A DNA stretch of 64,000 nt from Palsa-189 sp963803735 (GTDB lineage: Bacteria > Acidobacteriota > Terriglobia > Acidiferrales > UBA7541), in assembly GCA_963803735.1 (NCBI GenBank), contig CAWDNV010000001.1, forward strand, positions 434,001 to 498,000. Reading direction: 5' to 3'. The notes under the pieces are model-generated. The model worked only from the letters and a program-made list of their open reading frames with translations. It was not told the origin of the DNA and ran no database searches. The position numbers and the translations under genes are program-made. Positions 7,672-16,684 of the stretch are shown piece by piece; within the stretch, counting starts at the first letter, position 1, and every line of letters starts with the position of its first letter.

Positions 7672-8178
7672 TCAGAACTGTTCCAGCTTAGCCATGCCGA
7701 AGACGGCATGAAATCGCTCGCAGTAGATGATCATAGCGTCGTATTTCTGCAGATTCGCGGATGGGGGCACGCTGTAATTCTGATCTCCCTGGTTTCCCTT
7801 CAGTGAGCCGAGTTCGATGCTGTCGAGCTGGCCCTTCACGATATCCTGCTTAAGGTTGTCGTCGCCACTTCGGCCCAACAGGACATGCACGTCCGGGCCA
7901 TTGGAGGTCGAGAAATCGGTGAGCCGCAAATACTCGGCGCCATCCGCAGCCTTATAGACCGTTGCCCGCCCACTTGTTTGGTGCGCCTCGCCCTGGAGCC
8001 GTCCGGTATAGAGCGGCTGAGGTTCGCTGGTTGAAGCGAACGGCGCGGCCTCATTCACTTTCTGATTGATCCATAATTTCTCGGGACGAAAAGCCCACCA
8101 AGCCGCAATGAGAACGGGAAGGCTGATGGCCAAAATCCACTTTCTATGAAACAAGAGAGAACTAACATGCGTGCTCAT
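7672..8178 (-). CDS. DM13-domain protein, membrane-anchored
   Basis: 168 residues from the ATG at 8178, which has a near-perfect AAGGAGGAAA ribosome binding site; a longer open frame reaches 8385 but has no such site. Residues 13-31 (KWILAISLPVLIAAWWAF) form a signal anchor. The rest is one DM13 domain: GRATVYKAADGAEYLRLTDF, SNGPDVHVLLGRSGDD, GSLKGNQGDQNYSVP and the closing IIYCERFHAVFG with its single conserved Cys. DM13 is regarded as a redox or electron-transfer domain associated with DOMON and cytochrome modules. It is a tandem paralogue of the next gene upstream, and a cytochrome c follows downstream. Confidence 0.75.
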   Translation of the reverse strand: MSTHVSSLLFHRKWILAISLPVLIAAWWAFRPEKLWINQKVNEAAPFASTSEPQPLYTGRLQGEAHQTSGRATVYKAADGAEYLRLTDFSTSNGPDVHVLLGRSGDDNLKQDIVKGQLDSIELGSLKGNQGDQNYSVPPSANLQKYDAMIIYCERFHAVFGMAKLEQF

Positions 8179-8245
8179 GATTTCCTCCTTCAAGGTGTGG
8201 ATCGGGCAGGGTGAACCTGCCCGGTCTAATCGAGGCTGATGTAAT

Positions 8246-8791
8246 TTAGAACTTCTCGAGGGGCGCAGCGCCGAAGTTTGCGTTGAAGCGCTCGCAGTAA
8301 ATGGAGACGGTCTGAAACTTCGCGAGGTCTGTGCCAGAGGGGACTTCGTAGTTCTGGTCGCCTTCGTTCCCCTTAAGTTTGCCAAGCTCTACCCGCCTGG
8401 TGCCGCTCTTGAGGAAGTTGGCGTCGTCGTCCGCATCTTTGGCAGCGACCAAAATCACGTGCACGTCGGGGCCGTTGGACGTTTTGAAATTTGTGAGGCG
8501 AAGAATCAATTTGCCATCTTCTCCACGGTAAATTGTCGCGCGGCCAGAAGTGTTGTGCACCTTGCCATGAAAGGTCCCCGTCTCCAGGGCCTTGCCATTG
8601 TTTTCCTGCGGCATGGTGTCGCCATGCTTCATGTTATCGTCCTGCTTCATGCCATCTTCATGTTTCATGCCGTCGTTCTGCTTCATTCCATCCTCGTGCT
8701 TCATGGTATCTTGGGCGCGTGCCGACGTTTGCAGTGCGAACGCGAACGCCAGCGCGGCGAGTGCCAACACCACCTTAACTTTGCTTAACAT
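8246..8791 (-). CDS. Secreted DM13-domain protein with Met/His-rich MKxxDG repeats
   Basis: 181 residues. A signal peptide (1-27) is followed at residues 30-60 by a low-complexity run alternating MKHEDG, MKQNDG, MKHEDG, MKQDDN and MKHGDT. This resembles the pentapeptide MXKDX repeats seen in secreted proteins; the Met and His side chains would suit soft-metal binding such as copper, which is inference. Residues 66-181 are a DM13 domain (GRATIYRGEDGKLILRLTNF, SNGPDVHVIL, KLKGNEGDQNYEVP, IYCERFNANFG). It is paralogous to the adjacent downstream gene, 67 bp away on the same strand, and probably the first gene of a three-gene transcript ending with cytochrome c. Confidence 0.75.
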   Translation of the reverse strand: MLSKVKVVLALAALAFAFALQTSARAQDTMKHEDGMKQNDGMKHEDGMKQDDNMKHGDTMPQENNGKALETGTFHGKVHNTSGRATIYRGEDGKLILRLTNFKTSNGPDVHVILVAAKDADDDANFLKSGTRRVELGKLKGNEGDQNYEVPSGTDLAKFQTVSIYCERFNANFGAAPLEKF

Positions 8792-8950
8792 GACGATTTC
8801 TCCTTATATCCTTTATTTTGGTGAGCACCAGCGGGCGCTCAGCTCTCATAGGCGATAGGAGTCGCGGGCGTCACAAAAGTTACGCGCGAAGAGGAGAACA
8901 TGCGTACAAGAAGTTCTGTTCGATAGTTACGGTGAGAGAAGGGTTTCGCG

Positions 8951-9430
8951 ATGATGGATGATACTTACCTGATCAACAGCGCGAAGACGGAATTTCGAGA
9001 GGCATACAACCGAGGCGATGTGGAACGGTTACTCTCGGTCTTCGGCGAGGAAGGCTTTACGGATATGTCCGAAGGTGGCCCCAGCCTTTTCGATGAGGCA
9101 GCCAATGAAGGACTCCGCGAACGCGCGACCAAGTTATTCGCGCAATATGACGTCAAGTTGACGGTGATTGTCATTGAGATCGTTGTTGTCGGTAATTTGG
9201 CTTACGACTTCGGCTGGCATGAGTTCATCTTAAGGCCGAAGGGTACGGGAGAGACGCTGCGTAAGAGGCATCGATATTTTGAGGTGTGGAAGAAAAATTC
9301 ATCCGGCCAGTGGAGGATTTCGTCGTTCATCAATAATGTCGACGTCCGAGAGGAGCTTGGCGGTCGCGCAAGCCACTGGTTCCTAAGCGAAGAGCAGGCG
9401 GGAGATGCCGGCGGCGCAATGACAAGGTAG
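8951..9430 (+). CDS. NTF2-like (SnoaL/DUF4440-type) protein
   Basis: 159 residues. The helix-helix start (INSAKTEFREAYNRGDVERLLSVF, in pieces) followed by YDFGWHEFILRPKG and RHRYFEVWKKNSSGQWRI is the cone-shaped NTF2-like fold found in SnoaL, ketosteroid isomerase and DUF4440 proteins. The family includes polyketide cyclases, isomerases and small ligand-binding proteins; no catalytic set can be assigned here, so the role is unknown. The gene diverges from the DM13 genes and converges on the anti-sigma gene. A GAGAAGGG sequence stands before the tandem ATGATG. Confidence 0.65.
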   Translation: MMDDTYLINSAKTEFREAYNRGDVERLLSVFGEEGFTDMSEGGPSLFDEAANEGLRERATKLFAQYDVKLTVIVIEIVVVGNLAYDFGWHEFILRPKGTGETLRKRHRYFEVWKKNSSGQWRISSFINNVDVREELGGRASHWFLSEEQAGDAGGAMTR

Positions 9431-9468
9431 CAAAAAGGGCTATTACGGCACGGAGGAATGCAGGTTCG

Positions 9469-9705
9469 CTATTTGTCTTTGATTTTTCTGTAAAGGCGGT
9501 CGCTGAAGCCGCTCGGAAGTTCATATTCAACGCCGTCCGCCACCAGCTTGACGACATTTCTGGTCCCCTCCAGGACAGCCTTGCAGTGCGCGCAGGATTT
9601 GAAATGAGCCTCCATCCGCGCCCGCAGCTCCGGGGCAACGTCGTCGTCGACGTAATTGGAGAGTTCCCGCCAAACTTCCAGACAACTTATCTCAATCACG
9701 CTCAT
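9469..9705 (-). CDS. Anti-sigma factor with zinc-finger (zf-HC2) domain
   Basis: 78 residues. The pattern Cys8 ... HFKSCAHC (His34, Cys38, Cys41) is the HxxxCxxC zinc-binding anti-sigma signature. There is no transmembrane helix, so this is a soluble ZAS-type regulator that could sense redox or metal state by zinc release. It lies 48 bp downstream of the ECF sigma gene on the same strand, the normal arrangement for a sigma/anti-sigma pair. The C-terminal tail (LPSGFSDRLYRKIKD) is usual for cytoplasmic members. Confidence 0.8.
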   Translation of the reverse strand: MSVIEISCLEVWRELSNYVDDDVAPELRARMEAHFKSCAHCKAVLEGTRNVVKLVADGVEYELPSGFSDRLYRKIKDK

Positions 9706-9753
9706 TAGACACGCTCGTCCGCGTTTCGTTCCAAAGTTTTAGCGCCTGGGCCG

Positions 9754-10398
9754 CTACCAAGGCCGCACCTTTTTGTACTCCGGCTTACCACTGCTCCAAC
9801 TGCCGTCGATCCCGGGCGCCAAGGCATCCCGCATCTGCAATCGGGCGCGCAGGAGCCGGGTTTTTACGTTTCCTTGGCTTATGCCAAGAATTTCCGCTGT
9901 TTCCTCGATGCTCAGGTTTTGAATATCACGCAAGATGAGGACTTCTCTGTATTTGAGGGGCAAGGTATCCAACGCGCGTTTCAAGGCGTTTCTTAATTCG
10001 TCTCGCTTGAGTGCCTCGGAGGGAATCTCGCGCCAGTCAGCAAAATCCTTGGGAGAATAATCGCCTTCGTCATCCGTACGCGGTTCATCGATGGACTCAT
10101 ATAGGTGACGACGGTCTTTTCGCAGTCGCGAGCGCGCTTCGTTAATTGTAATTTGAATGAGCCAGGTGCTGAACTTAGCCTCGGCCCGAAATCCGGCCAA
10201 GTGCGCAAGCGCCTTAAGCACGGCTTCTTGAGCGACCTCTTCAGCATCCGCGGCATTATTCATGATCGACATCGCAGCGACGTAAATGGCTCTCTCGCAT
10301 GGACGAACGAGGCTGTAGAACGCTTCCTTGTCGCCTTGGCAAGCCCGGCGAAGGAGTTCGGCTTGGCTGGCATCCGAATATGCCGCGGGAGAACCCAT
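9754..10398 (-). CDS. ECF-type RNA polymerase sigma factor
   Basis: 214 residues from the ATG at 10398; a longer frame to 10488 would overlap the preceding amidase gene. Region 2 (YSLVRPCERAIYVAAMSIMN, DAEEVAQEAVLKALAHL, FSTWLIQITINEARSRLRK) binds core polymerase and the -10 element, and region 4 (LDTLPLKYREVLILRDIQNL followed by SIEETAEILGISQGNVKTRL) is the helix-turn-helix for the -35 element. The downstream zinc-finger protein is its probable anti-sigma factor. Targets are unknown, but the neighbouring exported amidase 10 bp upstream might share the transcript. The C-terminal tail past region 4 is short (about 24 residues). Confidence 0.85.
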   Translation of the reverse strand: MGSPAAYSDASQAELLRRACQGDKEAFYSLVRPCERAIYVAAMSIMNNAADAEEVAQEAVLKALAHLAGFRAEAKFSTWLIQITINEARSRLRKDRRHLYESIDEPRTDDEGDYSPKDFADWREIPSEALKRDELRNALKRALDTLPLKYREVLILRDIQNLSIEETAEILGISQGNVKTRLLRARLQMRDALAPGIDGSWSSGKPEYKKVRPW

Positions 10399-10408
10399 CC
10401 GTCTCAGG

Positions 10409-12046
10409 TTACCCGATTCCGAGTGGCTTGCGGATGTGCCAATCGGTTGCCTGCTCGTAAGCGTGGGCGAGTTGCAGCACGGCCGCATCCTGTCCCAGGG
10501 CTCCGCTAATTTGCAGTCCGATGGGGAGACCCGAAGCGCTGAATCCGCAGGGCACAGAGATGGTCGGCCAGCCGTAGACGTCGAACGGCGATGTATTGCG
10601 GATATTACGATTTACGAAATCGATTGACCCATTTCTATCGCCAGGGAATTCCGCGATGGAGGGCGGCAGGATAGGACTCGTGGGCGTGATCAGCAGATCG
10701 ACGGTTTGAAATATCTGCCCGATGGTACGGCGGGTGTGCTCGAGCTCTCGCCGCGCTTGAATGTAAGTTACTGTGTCGACGTTTGCTCCGGGGCGTAATC
10801 GCGCTAGCGTCTCCGGCTGATACAAGTCGGGAGTCGCTGCCATCATCTTTGCGTGATAGGCATACGCCTCAGCGAGCCGCACGGTCGATCGCAGCTGCTC
10901 CTGGGTACTGGCTGATATGGCCACGTCCTTGATACGGGCGGTCAATTTTGCCAGAACAGGCAAGGCTTGATTCATCGCTCGCTCAATCTCCGGATCCAAG
11001 CTTTCGAAGAAGAATTCGCGTGCTATTCCCAACCGCAAAGTCGCCGGCGACATCCGCAAGGCGGCGGTATAGTCTGGAATCTTCATCGATACGCTGACCG
11101 TATCCTCCGGATCGTATCCAGCAATCGCCTGGAGCAAAAGTGCGGTGTCGCCGACCGTTCGAGCTAGAGGCCCAACGTGATCGAGCGACCAGGACAGCGG
11201 AATCACGCCTCGAGCGCTCACCAAACCGTACGTGGGTTTGAGGCCGACGATGCCGCAGAACGCGGCAGGCTGCCGGATCGAGCCGGCTGTATCCGATCCC
11301 AGCGCGCCATAACAAAGACGTCCTGCGACCGCGGCAGCCGATCCACCCGACGATCCGCCTGCGATGTGCGCGCGCTCCCAGGGATTATGCACACCGCCGA
11401 AATACGTGACGAGGGAGCTGCCGCCGAAGGCGAACTCGTGCATGTTGGTCTTGCCCAGAAACACCGCACCTGCCGCTTTGAGCCTGCGCACAACTTCGGC
11501 ATCTTCGGTTGGCATACGATCCTTAAAGACGCCGCTTCCCGCGGTCGTTCGAACACCGGCTGTATCGAAGAGATCTTTTAGCGCGATGGGAATGCCGTGC
11601 AGAGGGCCGCGCCATTTCCCGCGCTGAATCTCAGCCTCGGCCGCGCGAGCCTCGGCCGCTGCGGATTCCGCGGTGACGGTGATAAACGCGTTGAGCGCTG
11701 GGTTTAGTTTTTCGATTTGTGCGAGGCAGGCATGGGTCAGCTCGACGGGTGAAACTTTTCTCTGACGCACCAACTCGCTCGCTTCGCGGATATTCAGATC
11801 GATAAGCTCGCCGCCCTGGGTTCGGCTTGGGGGCTTGGCGCTTGCGCCGAACTCCTGAGTCACCGCCGCAGCTCGCGATTGGACCGCGATTAAAGCGGCA
11901 CCGCCGGCAATCGTCTCCTTGAGAAAAGCCCTTCGAGAAAGCTCGGTTTCGCTAGCGCCGGCTGTCGTCCCTGAATCACGGGCCAGGGCGGGTTTTTTAT
12001 GCTTTTCAATTTCCGCAACATTTTCAATTTCCGCATCAGAGGGCAT
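10409..12046 (-). CDS. Tat-exported amidase (amidase signature family)
   Basis: 545 residues from the ATG at 12046, chosen for its TCAGGAGC ribosome binding site; the frame is open to 12094. Residues about 36-58 (LSRRAFLKETIAGGAALIAV) form a twin-arginine signal, so the enzyme is exported. The amidase-signature core is complete: the catalytic Lys in IALKDLFDTAGVRTTAGS, the Gly/Ser-rich AGGSSGGSAAAVA with the cis-Ser, and the nucleophile Ser in SDTAGSIRQPAAFCG. It resembles GatA, but GatA is cytosolic and lacks a signal, and no gatB or gatC is near, so an exported amide or peptide-amide hydrolase is likelier. The N-terminus contains a short duplication (EIENVAEIEKH). Confidence 0.8.
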   Translation of the reverse strand: MPSDAEIENVAEIEKHKKPALARDSGTTAGASETELSRRAFLKETIAGGAALIAVQSRAAAVTQEFGASAKPPSRTQGGELIDLNIREASELVRQRKVSPVELTHACLAQIEKLNPALNAFITVTAESAAAEARAAEAEIQRGKWRGPLHGIPIALKDLFDTAGVRTTAGSGVFKDRMPTEDAEVVRRLKAAGAVFLGKTNMHEFAFGGSSLVTYFGGVHNPWERAHIAGGSSGGSAAAVAGRLCYGALGSDTAGSIRQPAAFCGIVGLKPTYGLVSARGVIPLSWSLDHVGPLARTVGDTALLLQAIAGYDPEDTVSVSMKIPDYTAALRMSPATLRLGIAREFFFESLDPEIERAMNQALPVLAKLTARIKDVAISASTQEQLRSTVRLAEAYAYHAKMMAATPDLYQPETLARLRPGANVDTVTYIQARRELEHTRRTIGQIFQTVDLLITPTSPILPPSIAEFPGDRNGSIDFVNRNIRNTSPFDVYGWPTISVPCGFSASGLPIGLQISGALGQDAAVLQLAHAYEQATDWHIRKPLGIG

Positions 12047-12181
12047 GGAATTGCTCCTGAGCCAGGCGAAGAAAGTGCGCGTGACTGCGAGCAAATCTTA
12101 TCACCAACAACTTTTGCAAGACCTAGCGTATTGCGTTGCTGAGTTTGTGGAGATTCTCTTCGGATGAAGCGAGAGAGCGTT

Positions 12182-14425
12182 TTATTGCCGCTTGAAATAC
12201 AGCGCGGCGAGGGGCGGTAAGCGCAGGGGCAGGGAGTAGTCCATGCCCATCCAGGGCGTAGGCTCGGCCATCACCCCGCCTCCGTTTCCGTAGTTGCTGC
12301 CCGCGTAATACTGGGCGTCGCTGTTGAAGATTTCGCGGTAATAACCAGGCTCGGGCACTCCGACGCGATAGTTTTCGCGCGCTACGGGCGTGAAGTTTGC
12401 CACGACGACCAAATAATCCTGGGGATTTCGGGCGCGACGGATAAAGGAAAGGACGCTCGCGTCCGCGTCGTTACAATCGATCCACTGAAATCCCTGCCAG
12501 TCGAAATCGACCTCGTGCAGTGCCGCTTCACGGCGATAGATCGCGTTCAGGTCGGCTATGAGTTGTTGAACGCCCCGATGTTCGGGGAAAGCAAGCAGAT
12601 TCCATTCAAGGCTGGCACCGTGGTACCACTCGGAACGCTGCGCGAACTCTCCTCCCATGAAGAGCAGCTTCTTGCCTGGATGCGCCCACATATAGGCGTA
12701 GAGCAGGCGCAAGTTCGCAAATTGCTGCCAGAGATCGCCGGGCATTTTGTCGATCAGGGAGCGTTTTCCGTGTACGACTTCATCGTGCGAGAGTGGCAGG
12801 ACGAAATTCTCCGTGAAGGCGTACAGCATCGAAAAGGTCATGCGGCTGTGGTGGTACTTGCGGTAGATCGCGTTTTGCGAGAAGTAGCTGAGCGTATCGT
12901 TCATCCAGCCCATATTCCACTTCAGCGTGAAGCCCAACCCGCCCAGATAGGTCGGGCGGGACACCGCGGGCCAAGCCGTGGATTCCTCGGCGACCATCAG
13001 AACGCCCGGATGCTGTTCGTTGGCGACTTCATTGAGGCGTTTGAAAAATGAGATCGCGGCCAGATTTTCCCGGCCGCCGAACTCGTTAGGAATCCACTCG
13101 CCCGCATGCCTGGAATAATCGAGATACAGCATGGAGGCCACAGCATCTACGCGCAGTCCGTCGATATGATATTTGTCCATCCAAAAAAGGGCGCTGGCCA
13201 GAAGGAAACCGCGCACTTCCGATCGCCCGTAATTGAAGACGAGCGTTCCCCAATCAGGATGCCGGCCCTGCCGCGGGTCGGCGTGCTCGTACAGATGGGT
13301 GCCATCGAATTCCGCCAATCCGTGCGCGTCGGCGGGAAAATGCGCCGGCGTCCAATCCAGCAGCACTCCGATATTTTCCTGATGGCAGCGGTCCACGAGA
13401 TACATGAAATCTTTTGGTTTGCCATAGCGGCTGGTGGCCGCGAAATACCCGACGGTCTGGTATCCCCAGGAGCCGTCAAAGGGATGCTCCATCACCGGCA
13501 TCAGTTCGATATGTGTGTAGCCCATCTGCTTTACGTAAGGGATCAGTTGATCGGCGATTTCGCGATAGGTGAGCCAGCGATTGCCCTCTTCGGCAACGCG
13601 CCGCCATGAACCAAGATGTACTTCGTAAATCGAAACGGGCTCAGCCAGCCATTCCCGTCTTCCGCGCGCCTTCATCCATGATTCATCTTCCCAGCCGTAG
13701 CCCTCGAGTGTCGAAACCACTGAACCCGATTTCGGCCGTAGCTCTGCTTCGAATGCATAGGGATCGGCCTTCAAAAACGGAAGCGCGCCGAGGCGCGAGC
13801 GAATCTCGTATTTGTAAACCATGCCGTCTTTCAGCTCGGGGATGAACAGTTCCCAAATGCCCGAGTTGCCGCGCGAGCGCATGGGGTGCACGCGACCGTC
13901 CCAACGGTTGAAATCGCCCGTCACGCTGACCCGCAATGCATTCGGAGCCCAGACGGCGAAGTGCACGCCTTGCACGCCAGCGATCTCTCGCACATGAGCG
14001 CCTATTTTCTCGTAGCTTTGCCAATGTGAGCCTTCGCCAAAGAGATGGAGGTCAAATTCGGTGAGCAGAGGAGGGAAGGCGTACGGGTCCGCGATTTCGG
14101 TGATGTCGCCATTGTCCCAACGTATGCGCAGGCGATAATCGCGCGCCTCAAGATGCCGATAATCAGCTGGGAGCAGCGCTTCGAAGATTCCTCCGGCCTG
14201 CACGAGTTCAGCAGGGAAGGCGCGACCCTCGACGATCACGCTTACCGAGGCGGCGTAAGGCTGAATTGTGCGAACGACAACGCGGTCGCCTTCGACGGTG
14301 TGCGGGCCGAGGAGACGAAATGGCTCGCCATGTTCTGCTCGCGCAAGCGCGGCAAGCTCCATCTCTAAGTTGGACGGCGGTTCGCCCGGAATTCCCTGAC
14401 TCGCATTTTCCGCTACTTTGGTCAA
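12182..14425 (-). CDS. glgB: 1,4-alpha-glucan branching enzyme
   Basis: 747 residues, full length for a bacterial GlgB. It transfers segments of alpha-1,4 glucan to form alpha-1,6 branches in glycogen. An N-terminal CBM48-type region pair (residues about 25-130 and 155-245, VHFAVWAPNALRVSVTGDFN) precedes the GH13 barrel. The catalytic set is visible: Asp427 in DGLRVDAVASML, Glu480 in MVAEESTAWP and Asp548 in PLSHDEVVHGK. The start is TTG at 14425, with GGGAG seven bases before it. No other glycogen gene (glgA, glgC, glgP, treS) lies in the window, so it is a solitary locus here. Confidence 0.95.
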   Translation of the reverse strand: MTKVAENASQGIPGEPPSNLEMELAALARAEHGEPFRLLGPHTVEGDRVVVRTIQPYAASVSVIVEGRAFPAELVQAGGIFEALLPADYRHLEARDYRLRIRWDNGDITEIADPYAFPPLLTEFDLHLFGEGSHWQSYEKIGAHVREIAGVQGVHFAVWAPNALRVSVTGDFNRWDGRVHPMRSRGNSGIWELFIPELKDGMVYKYEIRSRLGALPFLKADPYAFEAELRPKSGSVVSTLEGYGWEDESWMKARGRREWLAEPVSIYEVHLGSWRRVAEEGNRWLTYREIADQLIPYVKQMGYTHIELMPVMEHPFDGSWGYQTVGYFAATSRYGKPKDFMYLVDRCHQENIGVLLDWTPAHFPADAHGLAEFDGTHLYEHADPRQGRHPDWGTLVFNYGRSEVRGFLLASALFWMDKYHIDGLRVDAVASMLYLDYSRHAGEWIPNEFGGRENLAAISFFKRLNEVANEQHPGVLMVAEESTAWPAVSRPTYLGGLGFTLKWNMGWMNDTLSYFSQNAIYRKYHHSRMTFSMLYAFTENFVLPLSHDEVVHGKRSLIDKMPGDLWQQFANLRLLYAYMWAHPGKKLLFMGGEFAQRSEWYHGASLEWNLLAFPEHRGVQQLIADLNAIYRREAALHEVDFDWQGFQWIDCNDADASVLSFIRRARNPQDYLVVVANFTPVARENYRVGVPEPGYYREIFNSDAQYYAGSNYGNGGGVMAEPTPWMGMDYSLPLRLPPLAALYFKRQ

Positions 14426-14582
14426 GTCAATGCTCCCTTACCGATGTAATCTTAGACGAATCCTTTCGTTCTGTGGGGAATCGTCTGCGCCGCGTCCACA
14501 GCTACGAATAATAGGAATACTTACGACCGCGGCGGCAGGAAAGCATCTCTCTTGGTTGGATCCGCTGTAGAATCGCTTCGCC

Positions 14583-14990
14583 GTGAAACCACTCACTGTA
14601 TACCTCGGCAAGTTGCTCGGCCTTTTCACGCTGATCACCAGTTTTTGGCTTTTGATCGAGCGGCAGACGGCGGTGTCCACGATTCCGGCGCTTCTCGGGG
14701 ATCGTCCGGCCATGGTGATCTTCGCCATCATCGCTCTCGCGAGCGGGCTCGCAATCGTCTTAGCCCACAACATTTGGTCCGGCGGCGTGTTGCCAATCCT
14801 GGTCACACTGATTGGATGGGTTATGGTGATTCGCGGCGTTCTTTTTCTGTTTCTGCCGCCCGAAGCAACCTTGCAGATCTTGGCCACGATGCAATTCGGG
14901 AGGCTCTTTTATGTCTATCTTGGCATTCCCTTTGTACTCGGCATCTATCTGACGTACTTAGCTTTTACGGCATCCTCACGCGACGCCTAG
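14583..14990 (+). CDS. Small integral membrane protein, function unknown
   Basis: 135 residues, GTG start. Four hydrophobic helices are clear (residues about 8-26, 42-63, 66-90 and 106-127: FTLITSFWLLIE, MVIFAIIALASGLAIVLAHN, ILVTLIGWVMVIRGVLFLFL, YVYLGIPFVLGIYLTYLAF). Loops are short and poorly charged, with no enzyme motif. The layout looks like small four-helix integral proteins seen in many bacteria, but I do not recognise a family. It diverges from glgB and is followed by an intergenic region with a TATAAT element. Confidence 0.6.
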   Translation: MKPLTVYLGKLLGLFTLITSFWLLIERQTAVSTIPALLGDRPAMVIFAIIALASGLAIVLAHNIWSGGVLPILVTLIGWVMVIRGVLFLFLPPEATLQILATMQFGRLFYVYLGIPFVLGIYLTYLAFTASSRDA

Positions 14991-15003
14991 CCGTTCAATA
15001 ATG

Positions 15004-15045
15004 TTGACTTGACGGCGACTGGGCAAAGTCGAAACAGCATATAAT
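15004..15045 (+). promoter_or_regulatory. Candidate promoter for the TPR gene
   Basis: A perfect TATAAT lies at 15040-15045, about 83 bp before the ATG. Two overlapping TTGAC elements at 15004-15014 sit too far upstream (about 25 bp) for a standard spacer, so this would be an extended or activator-dependent promoter. The arms GACTT (15006-15010) and AAGTC (15026-15030) form an inverted repeat between them. Confidence 0.35.
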
Positions 15046-15127
15046 GTGGTGAAATGAATTTGCTTCCGGCGGGCCCAGTTGTGCTTCGATGGTGCGCCTT
15101 GCCAAGGAACGTTTCGGAGTGAACACG

Positions 15128-16684
15128 ATGAAAAACGCTAAAACCCGTGCGCATCTCGCGCTCGCTATGTGTGCGGTCTGCGGTCTGGCTTTCGCCGGCT
15201 TGGTGAGTTTGGCGCTTGCGCAGCAGCTTGGCACGATCACGTTTCCCACATCCGGCGCTTCCAATGCGCAGCCGATATTCCTGCAAGGCGTCAAAGATCT
15301 GCACAATTTTCAGTTCGATGAAGCCGCTGTGGCTTTCCAGAAAGCCGAGCAGATCGATCCGAATTTCGCGATGGCTTACTGGGGCGAAGCGATGAGCCAT
15401 AACCACCCGCTCTGGGCGGAAGTGGACGTCCCGGGCGGCCAGAAAGCTCTGGAAAAGCTCGCGCCCACTCCGGAGGGACGGGCGGCTAAAGCAAAAAGCG
15501 ATAAAGAGAAGGCCTATTTTGAGGCGGTGAACCAGCTCTTCTATGGATCAGACGACAAGCTCGTTCGGGACAAAGCCTATTCTCAGGCGATGGCCAAAAT
15601 GTACGATCGCTGGCCTGCAGATCACGAAGTAGACGTCCTATATGCCCTCTCCCTGCTTGGAACCGTGCGACCCGGCGATGAAGGTTTTCGCCGTCAGGCG
15701 CTTGCTGCGGCGATCTGCCTGAAGGTCTTCCAGGAGAATCCGAACCATCCCGCCGCCGCGCATTTTATCATTCATGCGTTCGACGATCCCGACCACGCCA
15801 TCCTGGCGCTTCCTGCGGCGCGCGCCTATGCGAAGATCGCCCCGTCGGCGGCTCATGCATTGCATATGCCGTCGCACATTTTCCTGCGGCTCGGCATGTG
15901 GCAAGACGTAATCAAGTCGAATATCGCGGCCTATCAATCTTCGATTGCGCTGATCCAGAGGCTGCATCTGCCCGAAGGGCGAGAGGATTTCCACACGCTT
16001 TCCTGGCTGCAATACGCCAACCTCATGGTGGGTAATCTTGACGAATCGAAGAAGGACCTCAATCTTGCCGAGGCGGCTGCTGATCGCAATCCCAACAGCC
16101 CCAACGTGCAGCGAGGCTATCACGCCATGCACGCCCGCTACATCCTTGAGACCGGCCAATGGGAAAGGATTCCGCTGCAGGCCACGACACAGCCTGCCTC
16201 TGGTTCGGGAGCGTCCATGCCTGGGATGTATATGGGGGCTGACGACGAGTGGTGGACGTTCATCGCTGGTTACAGCGCGATCAAGTTAGGCGATCCCACT
16301 ACTGCCGACCAGGCGATCGCGCAACTTCATGCCATGGCCGAGAAGGCGGGCGCAAACGCCTACGCGGCCAAGCCGTTCTCCATTATGGAAAAGGAACTCA
16401 CAGCCGAGGCTGACCTCGCTCGCGGCCAAAAGGACGACGCCGTGCAGGCTGCCAAAGCGGCTGCCGATATCGACCGAACGTTGGCGTCCCCCTCGGGTCC
16501 GCCCGATCCCATCAAGCCCGGCCTCGAGCTTTACGGGGACGTGCTGCTCGCCACCGGCCACGCCAAGGAAGCAGCCGCCGTCTATGAAGATCAATTGCTG
16601 CGCACGCCAAATCGAACACCAGCGGTGAAGGCGCTGGCCCGCGCCAAAGGCGCCCAAATCTCCATGGCTACACCAAAGCCTTAA
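15128..16684 (+). CDS. Secreted tetratricopeptide-repeat protein
   Basis: 518 residues from the ATG at 15128; the frame is open from 15089 but the signal peptide (MKNAKTRAHLALAMCAVCGL ... ALAQQ) begins at 15128. TPR-like helix pairs are seen near residues 45-85 (LHNFQFDEAAVAFQKAEQID), and again in the middle and at the end (VYEDQLLRTPNRTPAVKALA). A conserved central segment, HFIIHAFDDPDHAILALPAA then AHALHMPSHIFLRLGMW, carries several invariant-looking His and Asp residues and marks a family abundant in Acidobacteriota. Those residues could bind metal, which is inference. The gene is monocistronic; function unknown. Confidence 0.75.
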   Translation: MKNAKTRAHLALAMCAVCGLAFAGLVSLALAQQLGTITFPTSGASNAQPIFLQGVKDLHNFQFDEAAVAFQKAEQIDPNFAMAYWGEAMSHNHPLWAEVDVPGGQKALEKLAPTPEGRAAKAKSDKEKAYFEAVNQLFYGSDDKLVRDKAYSQAMAKMYDRWPADHEVDVLYALSLLGTVRPGDEGFRRQALAAAICLKVFQENPNHPAAAHFIIHAFDDPDHAILALPAARAYAKIAPSAAHALHMPSHIFLRLGMWQDVIKSNIAAYQSSIALIQRLHLPEGREDFHTLSWLQYANLMVGNLDESKKDLNLAEAAADRNPNSPNVQRGYHAMHARYILETGQWERIPLQATTQPASGSGASMPGMYMGADDEWWTFIAGYSAIKLGDPTTADQAIAQLHAMAEKAGANAYAAKPFSIMEKELTAEADLARGQKDDAVQAAKAAADIDRTLASPSGPPDPIKPGLELYGDVLLATGHAKEAAAVYEDQLLRTPNRTPAVKALARAKGAQISMATPKP

